Below, one piece after another: positions 15,104-23,870 of a DNA stretch of 26,010 nt. The notes beneath the pieces are model-generated. The model made no database searches. It was not told where the DNA came from and saw only the letters and a list, made by a program, of their open reading frames with translations. The translations under genes were made by a program, and so were the position numbers. Numbering within the stretch: position 1 is the first letter of the stretch; the number at the start of each line of letters is the position of its first letter. The stretch spans positions 1 to 26,010 of the forward strand of contig VSPE01000031.1 of assembly GCA_009775225.1 (NCBI GenBank), in the 5' to 3' direction. Source of the stretch: Muribaculaceae bacterium (GTDB lineage Bacteria > Bacteroidota > Bacteroidia > Bacteroidales > Muribaculaceae).

Positions 15104-17809
15104 ATGAGCGAAAATACCGACGATATCTACCCCGAAGAACTCGACACGGCCACAGCCGAACACACCGAGGCTCCACGCCCCTACACCGCGCCAGGCGACG
15201 TGGTTCGCCACCACCTGCGCGGCATGTACCAGACATGGTTTCTCGAATACGCATCGTATGTGATACTCGAGCGTGCCGTGCCGCACATCGACGACGGTCT
15301 CAAACCCGTGCAGCGACGCATACTGCACGCCATGAAGACTATCGACGACGAGCGCTTCAACAAGGTAGCCAACATAGTCGGCACAACCATGCAGTACCAC
15401 CCGCACGGCGACGCTTCTATAAAAGACGCGCTGGTGCAGCTCGGCCAGAAAGAGCTGCTGGTTGAGACACAGGGTAACTGGGGCAACATACTCACAGGCA
15501 CCGATGCAGCCGCAGCCCGATATATCGAGGCGCGTCTGTCGCCGTTCGCCACCGAAGTGCTCTTCAACCCCAAAGTGACGGAGTGGACTATGAGCTATGA
15601 CGGCCGCAAACGCGAGCCGGTGACACTCCCCACCAAATTTCCGCTCCTGCTGGCGCAGGGCGCCGAGGGTATAGCTGTGGGCCTGTCGTCGAAAATCCTG
15701 CCTCACAACTTCAACGAACTGCTCGACGCCTCGATAGCTTGCGTGCGCAACGAGCCTTTCGAACTGTACCCCGACTTCGCCACCGGCGGCATGATAGACG
15801 TAAGTCGCTATAACGACGGACGGCGCGGCGGCGCGGTAAAGGTCAGAGCCAAAATCGAAAAAATAGACAACCGCACGCTCAACATCACCGAGCTGCCTTT
15901 CGGCAAGACCTCGCAGAGCCTTATCGAGTCAATCCTCAAGGCATACGAGCGTGGCCAGATAAAAATACGCAAGGTAGAAGACAACACCGCAGCCGAGGCC
16001 TCTATCCTCATACACCTCATACCCAATACCTCCAGCGACAAGACTATCGACGCGCTCTACGCCTTTACCGACTGCGAGTGCAACATATCGCCCAACTGCT
16101 GCGTAATCAGTGACAAGAAGCCATGCTTCCTAGGCGTGAGCGACGTACTGCGCCACAGCGTGGCCACCACACGGCGCATAATAGCGGCAGAATTAGAGGT
16201 GCTTTTGGCCGAAGACCGCGAGAAACTGCTCTACGCCACCCTCGAAAAGATATTCATAGAAAACCGGATATACAAAGACAAGGAGTACGAAGAAGCGGCA
16301 AAGCTCGACGACGCTATCGCTCATATCGACAGCCGTCTGGAACCGTTCAAGCCATCCTTCATCCGCGAAATCACTCGCGACGACATCTTACGCCTTCTCG
16401 AAATAAAGATGAAGCGCATACTACGCTTCAACTCCGACGAAGCCGAAGAAGCCATAGCTGCCCTGCGCAAAAGGATTAGCGACAACCTCGACCGTCTCGA
16501 GCACCTCGACGACGTGACGGTAGAGTGGTTCGAATACCTCAAGAAGAAATACGGCGATGCATACCCCAGGCGCACACAGATACGCAACTTCGCCAACATT
16601 CAGGCTGCCACCGTGGCCGAGGCAAACGAAAAACTGTATATCAACCGCGAGGAAGGCTTCATCGGCACAGCCCTGAAAAAAGACGAGCTTGTATGCAACT
16701 GCTCCTCGCTCGACGACATTATCATATTCTACCGCGACGGCCGCTACAAGATAGTCAAGGTACAGGAAAAGCTGTCGGTAGGCAAAGGCGTGATACACGT
16801 CAACGTGTACAAGCGCGGCGACGAACGCACCATATACAACGTCATCTACCAAAACGGCAAAGGTGGCGCATACTACATGAAGCGCTTCGCCGCCACCGGC
16901 ATGACTCGCGACAAGGATTATCAGCTCACCAACAACCTTCTGCCCGGCTCCCGCATCACATGGCTTACCTCCAACCCCAACGGCGAGGCCGAGGTGGTAA
17001 AAGTGACTCTAAAGCCCAAGCTGAGGCTGAAGAACCTGTCGCTCGACGTGGACTTCTCCAAGCAAGCCATAAAAGGCCGCTCGGCTCAGGGCAACCTAGT
17101 GACAAAGAACGATGTGGCACGTTTCTCGCTCAAAGAACGCGGCCAGTCGACTCTCGGCGGACGCAATGTATGGTTCGACTTCGACGTGATGCGCATCAAC
17201 TACGACGGCCGCGGCACCTTCCTCGGCGAGTTCGGAGGCAACGACAGAGTGCTTGTCATACTCGAATCGGGAGAATTTTACACCACCGGCTTCGAGGTCA
17301 CAAACCACTACGACGACAAGGTGCTACGCATAGAGAAGTTCGACGACAAGAAGGTATGGACCGCCGTACTCCACGATGCCGACCAAGGCTATCCCTACAT
17401 AAAACGCTTCACCTTCGAGGACTCGCCGCGCCGCCAGCGCTATGTCGGCGACGATGACCGCTCCAAGCTGATGCTCCTTTCTGACCATCCCTCGCCGGTG
17501 CTTCAGCTTGTATTTACCGACGCAAACCGCGTTCCGGCCGAAATAGAAGCCGAAGGTTTCATCGCCGTAAAATCGTTCAAGGCACACGGCAAGCGCCTCA
17601 CCACCTACGAGCTTGCACAGCTCGCAGACATCTCTCCCGAGCCTGCTCCCGAACCCGAGGCGGCACCCGTCGATGCCGACGCCGCCATAGAGATGGAAGA
17701 GCCTTACTCCGACCCGACCGACAACACTGACGATTCTACGAGCGGCATCGCAGACTACAGCGATACCGAAAACGACGACAGCCCCACTCTCTTCGATGAA
17801 GTTGAATAG
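15104..17809 (+). CDS. parC: DNA topoisomerase IV subunit A (gyrase/topo IV A family)
   Basis: 901 aa. With a ParE partner it cuts and religates both DNA strands to unlink daughter chromosomes. Seen: the N-terminal core (VPHIDDGLKPVQRRIL), the quinolone-determining block YHPHGDASIKDAL (98-110), and the active-site tyrosine Tyr140 in AAARYIEARL. The position equivalent to GyrA Ser83 is Ala104 and that of Asp87 is Asp108. The coiled-coil gate follows (about 370-490), then a divergent beta-pinwheel (about 535-830) without an evident GyrA box (QRRGGKG), which favours ParC over GyrA. The last 55 or so residues are strikingly acidic. No parE is adjacent. The gene begins at its own promoter and its end overlaps the next gene by 14 bases. 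ParC rather than GyrA is likely, not proven. Confidence 0.88.
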   Translation: MSENTDDIYPEELDTATAEHTEAPRPYTAPGDVVRHHLRGMYQTWFLEYASYVILERAVPHIDDGLKPVQRRILHAMKTIDDERFNKVANIVGTTMQYHPHGDASIKDALVQLGQKELLVETQGNWGNILTGTDAAAARYIEARLSPFATEVLFNPKVTEWTMSYDGRKREPVTLPTKFPLLLAQGAEGIAVGLSSKILPHNFNELLDASIACVRNEPFELYPDFATGGMIDVSRYNDGRRGGAVKVRAKIEKIDNRTLNITELPFGKTSQSLIESILKAYERGQIKIRKVEDNTAAEASILIHLIPNTSSDKTIDALYAFTDCECNISPNCCVISDKKPCFLGVSDVLRHSVATTRRIIAAELEVLLAEDREKLLYATLEKIFIENRIYKDKEYEEAAKLDDAIAHIDSRLEPFKPSFIREITRDDILRLLEIKMKRILRFNSDEAEEAIAALRKRISDNLDRLEHLDDVTVEWFEYLKKKYGDAYPRRTQIRNFANIQAATVAEANEKLYINREEGFIGTALKKDELVCNCSSLDDIIIFYRDGRYKIVKVQEKLSVGKGVIHVNVYKRGDERTIYNVIYQNGKGGAYYMKRFAATGMTRDKDYQLTNNLLPGSRITWLTSNPNGEAEVVKVTLKPKLRLKNLSLDVDFSKQAIKGRSAQGNLVTKNDVARFSLKERGQSTLGGRNVWFDFDVMRINYDGRGTFLGEFGGNDRVLVILESGEFYTTGFEVTNHYDDKVLRIEKFDDKKVWTAVLHDADQGYPYIKRFTFEDSPRRQRYVGDDDRSKLMLLSDHPSPVLQLVFTDANRVPAEIEAEGFIAVKSFKAHGKRLTTYELAQLADISPEPAPEPEAAPVDADAAIEMEEPYSDPTDNTDDSTSGIADYSDTENDDSPTLFDEVE

Positions 17810-18677
17810 ACTACTCTCCGCCATTGCCGCTCTTGTGCTCGCAGTCCTTGCAGCACAGGCGCATACGCCAGACAGCACCGTTGCCGCAGCCGGGTCTCGG
17901 CCCGAGCGTCCCGTGCTCTCGGCCTATACCGTAAGCGCCGGCTCGAGCCACGTGGCCGAGACATACCTGTCGCCGCTCAAGTATAGCGGCTGGAGCACCG
18001 CCCTTGCCTACGAGCGCACTCAGGCCATGCGCTTCGCCCCTGGGCGTTGGGTGATGCGTCTGCACGGCAAACTCGCGGTAGAGCGCACGCTAAGCCCCGC
18101 CCGCAACGCATCCATGTGGGGCCTCGACCTCAACATAGGCTGGGGAATGATGCGACGCTTCCGGCTCAATTCAAGCTGGAACATCCTCGCCGGAGGCGCC
18201 ACCGACATCAGCGGAGGCGTCCTCTACACCCCCCGCAACGGAAACAATCCCGTGGCAGCCAAAGCATCGTGGACGGTAAACGCCACCGCCGGCGCCGTGT
18301 TCAACACCCGCATAGGGCGACTCCCCATAAGCGCCCGCTACATAGCCGAGATGCCGTTGACCGGCATTTTCTTCTCGCCGGAATACGGCGAGCTTTACTA
18401 TGAGATATACCTCGGCAACCATAAGGGACTTGTGCGCGGAGCGTGGCCTGGCAACTTCTTCCGCCTCGACAACCTCGCCACAGTCGACCTGCGCCTCGGG
18501 CGCACTATAATACGCGCTGGCTACCGCTGCGGCATATTCTCGAGCAAGGCATCGCACATAGTCACCCGCCGCATCAGCCACAGCTTCGTGCTCGGCATAG
18601 CATCGGAATGGATTGCCCTGTCGGCCAAAGGCAACCGCGGGCTTGCCGATGCGGAAATCATCAGCTCTCAGTACTGA
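17796..18677 (+). CDS. Putative outer-membrane beta-barrel protein (DUF3316-like)
   Basis: 293 aa with a signal peptide (1-22, IAALVLAVLAAQA). The rest has the alternating aromatic/polar pattern of amphipathic strands (YSGWSTALAYERTQAMRF, GLDLNIGWGMM, LNSSWNILAGGATDISGG, TIIRAGYRCGIFSS) and ends SHSFVLGIASEWI, consistent with a small outer-membrane barrel. It resembles the Bacteroidetes DUF3316 proteins I know, a family without assigned function. The start lies inside parC (14-base overlap) in a different frame, and the stop is two bases before the S41 gene, so it is translationally tied to both. Family name is from memory of the motif style; barrel topology is inferred. Confidence 0.65.
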   Translation: MKLNRLLSAIAALVLAVLAAQAHTPDSTVAAAGSRPERPVLSAYTVSAGSSHVAETYLSPLKYSGWSTALAYERTQAMRFAPGRWVMRLHGKLAVERTLSPARNASMWGLDLNIGWGMMRRFRLNSSWNILAGGATDISGGVLYTPRNGNNPVAAKASWTVNATAGAVFNTRIGRLPISARYIAEMPLTGIFFSPEYGELYYEIYLGNHKGLVRGAWPGNFFRLDNLATVDLRLGRTIIRAGYRCGIFSSKASHIVTRRISHSFVLGIASEWIALSAKGNRGLADAEIISSQY

Positions 18678-18679
18678 CA

Positions 18680-19768
18680 ATGAAATATCTTTATTCCGTC
18701 ATAATATCAGCCACAGTCGCCGTCGCCACACTCACTTCATGCCACAGCATCGAAGAGTGGGACAACGACCACTACGGCAACTTCGATGCACTCTGGACTA
18801 TCCTCGACGAACACTACTGCTTCTTCGAAGATAAAGATGTGGACTGGAACGAAGTAGGCACCCGCTATCGTGCCGCCATACAGCCCGACTGGACTCAGGT
18901 ACAGTTCTTCGACCACTGCGCCGCCATGCTTGAGGAACTTCGCGACGGCCACACCAACCTGTCGTCGTGGTTCGACGTAAGCTACTACCGCAAGTGGTGG
19001 AGCGACTATCCTCAGAACTTCGACCTGCGCGTCATTCAGCAGTATTATCTCGGCTTCGACTATCACTCCGGCACCGGCACCATATACAAGTATCTCGAAG
19101 ACCGAAAGGTGGGATACGTATATTATTCCACCTTCGCGGGCGCGCCCTCGCACAGCTTCATCGACATGATGCTGATTTCCATGAAAGACGCCGACGGGCT
19201 TATCATCGACGTGCGCAACAACGGCGGCGGCGACATATCCAACGTGGGCCACTGGGTGAGCCACTTTATCGACAAAAAGACTCTCGGCGGCTACATATCG
19301 CACAAGACCGGGCCGGGACACAACGATTTCTCGGAGCCATACGCCTTCTACTACGAGCCTGCCGAAGGTCATGTCAAGTGGTTCAAGCCCGTGATAGTGC
19401 TTGCCAACCGCAGTACATACAGCGCGGCAAACAATTTCGTATCCGCCATGAAACAGCTGCCGCAGGTAGCCGTGGCAGGCTCGGTGACAGGCGGCGGCTC
19501 GGGCATGCCATTCTCGTCGGAACTGCCCTGCGGCTGGGCCGTACGCTTCTCGGCATCGCCCGTCTACGACGCACAGATGCAGCTCACCGAACATGGCGTA
19601 GCCCCCACTCCAGGCGCAGAAATAGACATGGAGCCGCAACTGGCCCTCGACGGAACCGATACAATACTCGAGTTCGCAATAGATGTACTAAACCGCATAG
19701 CCGAAGAAAACCGCCCGCAGGAAAGCCCTGCGCGCTATCTCGCACAGAAGCATGGCAAAGAACTATAA
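18680..19768 (+). CDS. S41-family serine peptidase lipoprotein
   Basis: 362 aa from ATG 18680, two bases after the preceding stop; a longer in-frame reading upstream would lie within the previous gene and lose the signal peptide. The lipobox ATLTSC gives a lipidated Cys21, so it is membrane-anchored. The N-terminal helical part (FDALWTILDEHYCFF, LRDGHTNLSS) is the usual S41 cap. The core shows VGYVYYSTF, GLIIDVRNNGGGD and NRSTYSAANNF with predicted nucleophile Ser248, then a Gly-rich TGGGSG loop. I see no clear PDZ domain between cap and core. Substrates are unknown; relatives trim or degrade envelope proteins. It overlaps the M23-like gene by 17 bases. Confidence 0.87.
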   Translation: MKYLYSVIISATVAVATLTSCHSIEEWDNDHYGNFDALWTILDEHYCFFEDKDVDWNEVGTRYRAAIQPDWTQVQFFDHCAAMLEELRDGHTNLSSWFDVSYYRKWWSDYPQNFDLRVIQQYYLGFDYHSGTGTIYKYLEDRKVGYVYYSTFAGAPSHSFIDMMLISMKDADGLIIDVRNNGGGDISNVGHWVSHFIDKKTLGGYISHKTGPGHNDFSEPYAFYYEPAEGHVKWFKPVIVLANRSTYSAANNFVSAMKQLPQVAVAGSVTGGGSGMPFSSELPCGWAVRFSASPVYDAQMQLTEHGVAPTPGAEIDMEPQLALDGTDTILEFAIDVLNRIAEENRPQESPARYLAQKHGKEL

Positions 19769-20567
19769 GAACCCGGCACGCTATCGCCTCGACTTCATAA
19801 AGGAGAATACCTTCAACCGCGTGTGGTCGGTGCGCATGACGCGCACACGCGTAGCCTTAGTCACCGCCGCCGTAACAGCAGGCGGCGCCGCACTCATATT
19901 CTTCATCATTGCCTACACCCCTTTGCGCCGCATGCTTCCCGACTCGCTCAGCGGCGACCTCCGCAACCGCTATCTCGAGACTGCGCTCCGCCTCGACTCC
20001 CTCGAGCAGAAAGCGCGCCTCAACGACGCATACATAGCCAATCTCGCCTCTATTCTCAGCGACGAGCTTCCCGAAGACTCCGCCATGTACCGCGCCGCCG
20101 AAAAGGTGATGCTCGACGACTCTCTGCTCCAGGCCTCCGAAACAGAGCGCTCATTCCTGCGTCGCTTCGAAGAAGACGCCCGCTTCAATGTATCGGTGCT
20201 CTCCCCCATAGCTGCCGAAGGCATGGTGTTCAACTCACCCGTGAGTGCCGGCACCGACATCTCCGATATGCCGGGAGGGCGTCCCGGAGTACGTATCACT
20301 TCGCACGGAGCAGCACCTGTTACGGCAGTATACCGTGGCACCGTACTGGGAGTATATACCCGCCCCGACGGCTCCTGTGCCGTGATAATACAGCACCCCA
20401 ACGACTTTATCAGCATATACGACGGCCTTGGCGATGTATTTGTGGACAAAGGACTCAAAGTATCTGCCGGGCAGCGTATAGCACACATGTCGCCGACGCT
20501 CGCCACCACATTCGAACTGTGGCACAAAGGCACGCCTCTCGCCCCTCGCGAGTATATGAATTTTTAA
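19752..20567 (+). CDS. M23/LytM-like membrane protein lacking the zinc ligands
   Basis: 271 aa. A short cytoplasmic N-terminus (YRLDFIKENTFNRVWSVRMTR) precedes one membrane segment (about 35-57), then a likely coiled-coil stretch (about 70-145) and a C-terminal LytM-type fold (about 155-271: GTVLGVY, AVIIQHPNDFISIY, GLKVSAGQRIAHM, FELWHKGTPLAPREYMNF). Close Bacteroidetes relatives I know have GHxGVDI and HLHFELW. Here these read GRPGVRI (Arg177, Arg181 in place of the His and Asp ligands) and ATTFELW (Ala251-Thr253 in place of HLH). All zinc ligands are gone, so it should not cut peptidoglycan. By analogy with EnvC it may regulate a true hydrolase or bind the wall. The gene is in frame with no other damage. 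Confidence 0.87.
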   Translation: MAKNYKNPARYRLDFIKENTFNRVWSVRMTRTRVALVTAAVTAGGAALIFFIIAYTPLRRMLPDSLSGDLRNRYLETALRLDSLEQKARLNDAYIANLASILSDELPEDSAMYRAAEKVMLDDSLLQASETERSFLRRFEEDARFNVSVLSPIAAEGMVFNSPVSAGTDISDMPGGRPGVRITSHGAAPVTAVYRGTVLGVYTRPDGSCAVIIQHPNDFISIYDGLGDVFVDKGLKVSAGQRIAHMSPTLATTFELWHKGTPLAPREYMNF

Positions 20568-20580
20568 GTTCCAAGAGGTT

Positions 20581-20985
20581 ATGAATAAGGTAAAAAGACA
20601 TATGGCAGCATGGTGGCCCACCGCACTGGTTGTGGGAGTGATACTGTATGCCACTCTCAATTCCGACCCGGTAGGCGCAGACCGCTTTCCGGCCATACCT
20701 CACCTCGACAAGCTCATCCACGCCATAATGTTCGGTGGACTCTTCTCTGCCATTTCTTTCGACCGGCGGCGCGACGGCCATGCCCTCACTGCCGGCTCGC
20801 TTGTGCTGTTCGCCGCAATATCGGTTGTTACCGGCGCGCTCGACGAAGTGCTTCAGCAGGCACTCGAAAACGGTCGCAGCGGCGACATTCTGGACTGGCT
20901 CGCCGACACGGCAGGCATAATCATAGCATATTTCACCGCTCCCCCGGTAATAAATCACATTTTCAGGAACAAAAACATCAGATAA
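20581..20985 (+). CDS. VanZ-like family membrane protein
   Basis: 134 aa with four predicted membrane segments (about 10-25, 45-60, 70-90 and 112-130). The family blocks are clear: PHLDKLIHAIMFGGLF (about 40-55) and DEVLQQ followed by RSGDILDWLADTAG (about 88-113). Small VanZ-like proteins are widespread in bacteria; the namesake gives low-level teicoplanin resistance, but the housekeeping role is unknown. It lies 13 bases after the M23-like gene and 6 bases before prfA. The position among envelope genes is consistent with a wall-related role, which is inference. Confidence 0.87.
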   Translation: MNKVKRHMAAWWPTALVVGVILYATLNSDPVGADRFPAIPHLDKLIHAIMFGGLFSAISFDRRRDGHALTAGSLVLFAAISVVTGALDEVLQQALENGRSGDILDWLADTAGIIIAYFTAPPVINHIFRNKNIR

Positions 20986-20991
20986 CATAAT

Positions 20992-22101
20992 ATGGCCGAA
21001 ATATCACTTTTAGACCGCCTCGACGGCATCGAAGCCCGTTTCGAAGAAGTATCGACCCTCATCACCGACCCCGCTGTAATAGCCGACATGAAGCGCTACG
21101 TGCGCCTGTCGAAAGAATACAAAGACCTCGAAAAGCTCACAGCCACCACCCGCCGCTACCGCACACTGCTTGCCAATATCGACGAGGCCAAGGCCCTGCT
21201 CGACTCCGAGAACGACCCCGAAATGCGCCAGATGGCTAAGGAAGAACTCGACGAAGCCTCGGCTGCAATCCCGGCTTTGGAAGAAGAAATAAAGCTGTTG
21301 CTCATACCCGCCGACCCCGAAGACAGTAAGAACGCCATCCTCGAAATACGCGGCGGCACTGGCGGCGACGAAGCCGCACTATTCGCAGGCGACCTGTGCA
21401 AGATGTACATGAAATACTGCGAAAGCAAAGGCTGGAATGTGGCCGTGACTTCGGCAAGCGAAGGAGCCGCCGGAGGCTTCAAGGAAGTGGTTCTGTCGGT
21501 GACAGGCGAAGGCGTATACGGCATCCTCAAATACGAGAGCGGCGTGCACCGCGTGCAGCGCATACCCGCCACCGAGACCCAGGGACGCGTACATACCTCT
21601 GCCGCAACTGTGGCTGTGCTGCCCGAAGCCGAAGCCTTCGACGTCGAAATCAACGAAGGCGAGATAAAATGGGATACATTCCGCTCGAGCGGCGCCGGCG
21701 GCCAGAACGTTAACAAGGTTGAGTCGGGCGTACGACTCCGCTATATGTGGAAGAACCCGAATACAGGCGTAAGCGAGGAAATCCTCATAGAGTGTACCGA
21801 GACGCGCGACCAGCCCAAAAACAAGGAGCGCGCACTCAGCCGCCTGCGCACATTCATCTACGACAAGGAGCATCAGAAATACATCGACGACATTGCCTCG
21901 CGCCGCAAGACTATGGTGAGCACAGGCGACCGCTCGGCAAAAATCCGCACCTACAATTATCCGCAGGGGCGCATCACCGACCACCGCATCAACTATACCA
22001 TATATAATCTTCAGGCCTTTGTCGACGGCGATATCCAGGACGTGATAGACCAACTCATAATCGCTGAAAACGCCGAGAAACTGAAGGCTTCTGAACTCTG
22101 A
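20992..22101 (+). CDS. prfA: Peptide chain release factor 1 (RF1)
   Basis: 369 aa, normal length. RF1 reads UAA and UAG in the ribosomal A site and triggers peptide release. The tripeptide anticodon PAT (192-194, in QRIPATETQGRVHTSAA) marks RF1 rather than RF2, whose equivalent is SPF. The catalytic GGQ is at 236-238 (SSGAGGQNVNKVESGVRL). The C-terminal blocks TGDRSAKIRTYNYPQGR and TDHRINYT are intact. The start ATG 20992 gives the usual N-terminal helical domain (LLDRLDGIEARFEEV). It is internal to a long same-strand gene run, six bases after the VanZ-like gene, so no promoter of its own is expected. Confidence 0.98.
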   Translation: MAEISLLDRLDGIEARFEEVSTLITDPAVIADMKRYVRLSKEYKDLEKLTATTRRYRTLLANIDEAKALLDSENDPEMRQMAKEELDEASAAIPALEEEIKLLLIPADPEDSKNAILEIRGGTGGDEAALFAGDLCKMYMKYCESKGWNVAVTSASEGAAGGFKEVVLSVTGEGVYGILKYESGVHRVQRIPATETQGRVHTSAATVAVLPEAEAFDVEINEGEIKWDTFRSSGAGGQNVNKVESGVRLRYMWKNPNTGVSEEILIECTETRDQPKNKERALSRLRTFIYDKEHQKYIDDIASRRKTMVSTGDRSAKIRTYNYPQGRITDHRINYTIYNLQAFVDGDIQDVIDQLIIAENAEKLKASEL

Positions 22102-22122
22102 CACCAAAAACCTCAAAACTAT

Positions 22123-23844
22123 ATGGAAACTCCTCTGCCTCAGCCTCAGGGCCTCAGGCGCCTGTTCTCACCACAGGTCCTTGTCGGCGCTCTGCGCGAC
22201 ATTGTGAGCCGTTTTACGCTCACCTTTGTATTCGCTTGCCTCGACACTCTTTACTGCATCTTCTTCATTCTCTTCCCCAAAGTGCTTCCCGACATCACCG
22301 AGACAGCCATTGTCGAAGCACTGGCTCTCGGCACACTCCTCACGCTGGCGTCGTATCTGTGGGGCGAGTATTTCGGCAAGAAGAAGTTCACGGCCATAGC
22401 CCTCACGCTGTCGGTTATGGCAGCCGCGGCAAACTTCATCGTGGTTGTATTACACATTCAAGCGCTCAATTCAGCCCACTTCACCGGCTATGCCTCTGCA
22501 GTGGTAGCCTGTGTCGTGGCTATCGCCTTCACCCCACCGCTGGGGCACACACCTATGAGCCGCCGCTGGCTGTACACCATGAAGGTGGTGCGTGGCACGC
22601 TCCTCACCTTGTGCATACAGATTGTGCTCTCCATAGCACTGCTAATCATCAACACAACGCTCTCCGTACTCTTCGGAATATACGAGCATAAGCTCTTCGA
22701 GTGCCTGATAGTAATATTCGGAGGCTTCATACCGGCACTCGCCTTCCTGCACATGCTTCCACACCCACGCGAAGAAGAGCAGCCCGACAGCCTCTGCCGC
22801 ACCTTGGCCGCTTTCTGCAAGAACATTCTGCTGCCGCTCGCGCTGGTGTATATGGTCATTCTCTATGTCTACACCATCAAGATTATAGCCACATGGTCAC
22901 TTCCCAACGGACAGATTACATGGATGGTGACAGGCATAGTCTCGGTGGTGCTCGTCACCGTCTACGGCCTGCAGGGATACCTGTGCGACCTCGGCTCCAA
23001 GCCCTCGGCCAAGCGTGTGGCATCGCTTGCGCACCGCTTCCTGCCGCTGCTCACACTGCCTCTGCTGGCGCTTATGAGTGTAGCCATATTCTACCGCATA
23101 GGCCAGTACGGCTTCACCACAAGCCGCTTGTATGTAGCCACATTCAATATATGGGCCTACCTCGCGGTTGCATATATAATGATAGCGCGCCGGCCGCGCC
23201 TCAACGCCGTCGCCGCATCTTTTGCCGTGGTCTTCATTGCCACGAGCATAATGCCCGGCCTCAACTATTGCACCATAGGCACGCGTATAGTACAGAACCG
23301 AGTGTACACAGCGCTGGGCGGGGCCGGTGTGGAAAAATTCCCCATAAGCTATAACGAGCTGCGGCGCACTCTCGATGCCATGCCGCACGAACGCGCCGCA
23401 GAGGTGGCCGGCGACCTGTCGTACCTCGACAGCCGGGACGACCACAGCGCTGTCGAACCTATTGTCACACACGACGGCACTATATATAAATGGGAGCTTG
23501 TAAGCGACTCGACCGATGAAGTTGTAGAGGTCGAAGCCGTAATTACCGACAGCGGGCTAAGCCCTGTACCCGAGGGGCTGCGCTCGATACGCTACCTCGA
23601 ACGCACCTCGTGGTCGCGCTTTCACAGCGATAATGGCACTTATGCGTTAGAAATCGACAGTGTATCAATAGTCATTCCGGTAGACAGCCTCATAAAGACA
23701 CGCGACTACGACTTCGAGCCTCTGACCGTGCCCGTAGAAGGCAGCGACAACACTTTCAGGCTCACGGGCATAACGCTCCGCTCCGACACAAGCACCAATA
23801 CCTACCGACATATCTCCGTCAAAGGTTACTTACTCGAAAAATAA
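22123..23844 (+). CDS. DUF4153-domain multi-pass membrane protein
   Basis: 573 aa. Residues 1-390 or so contain roughly eleven hydrophobic segments (for example FTLTFVFACLDTLYCIFFIL, AIALTLSVMAAAANFIVVVL, TLCIQIVLSIALLIINT, AYLAVAYIMIA). They carry the DUF4153 layout, including a cytoplasmic MLPHPREEEQ-like loop and a SYLWGEYFGKKK turn near the second segment pair. The last 170 or so residues are soluble, acidic and beta-rich (YLDSRDDHSAVEP, DSVSIVIPVDSLIKTRDYDF) and probably face the periplasm. Function is unknown for the family. It sits 21 bases after prfA and 26 before pyrF, well within the operon. Confidence 0.8.
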   Translation: METPLPQPQGLRRLFSPQVLVGALRDIVSRFTLTFVFACLDTLYCIFFILFPKVLPDITETAIVEALALGTLLTLASYLWGEYFGKKKFTAIALTLSVMAAAANFIVVVLHIQALNSAHFTGYASAVVACVVAIAFTPPLGHTPMSRRWLYTMKVVRGTLLTLCIQIVLSIALLIINTTLSVLFGIYEHKLFECLIVIFGGFIPALAFLHMLPHPREEEQPDSLCRTLAAFCKNILLPLALVYMVILYVYTIKIIATWSLPNGQITWMVTGIVSVVLVTVYGLQGYLCDLGSKPSAKRVASLAHRFLPLLTLPLLALMSVAIFYRIGQYGFTTSRLYVATFNIWAYLAVAYIMIARRPRLNAVAASFAVVFIATSIMPGLNYCTIGTRIVQNRVYTALGGAGVEKFPISYNELRRTLDAMPHERAAEVAGDLSYLDSRDDHSAVEPIVTHDGTIYKWELVSDSTDEVVEVEAVITDSGLSPVPEGLRSIRYLERTSWSRFHSDNGTYALEIDSVSIVIPVDSLIKTRDYDFEPLTVPVEGSDNTFRLTGITLRSDTSTNTYRHISVKGYLLEK

Positions 23845-23870
23845 ACCCAATCAAACATATCCTACAGAAT

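Noticed and set aside
15104..17809. GyrA instead of ParC
   Set aside because: No evident GyrA box and a divergent C-terminal pinwheel; ParC is favoured, though not proven without a genome-wide comparison.
18443..18679. Longer start for the S41 peptidase
   Set aside because: The extension lies wholly within the preceding gene and would bury the signal peptide and lipobox; ATG 18680 is two bases after the previous stop.
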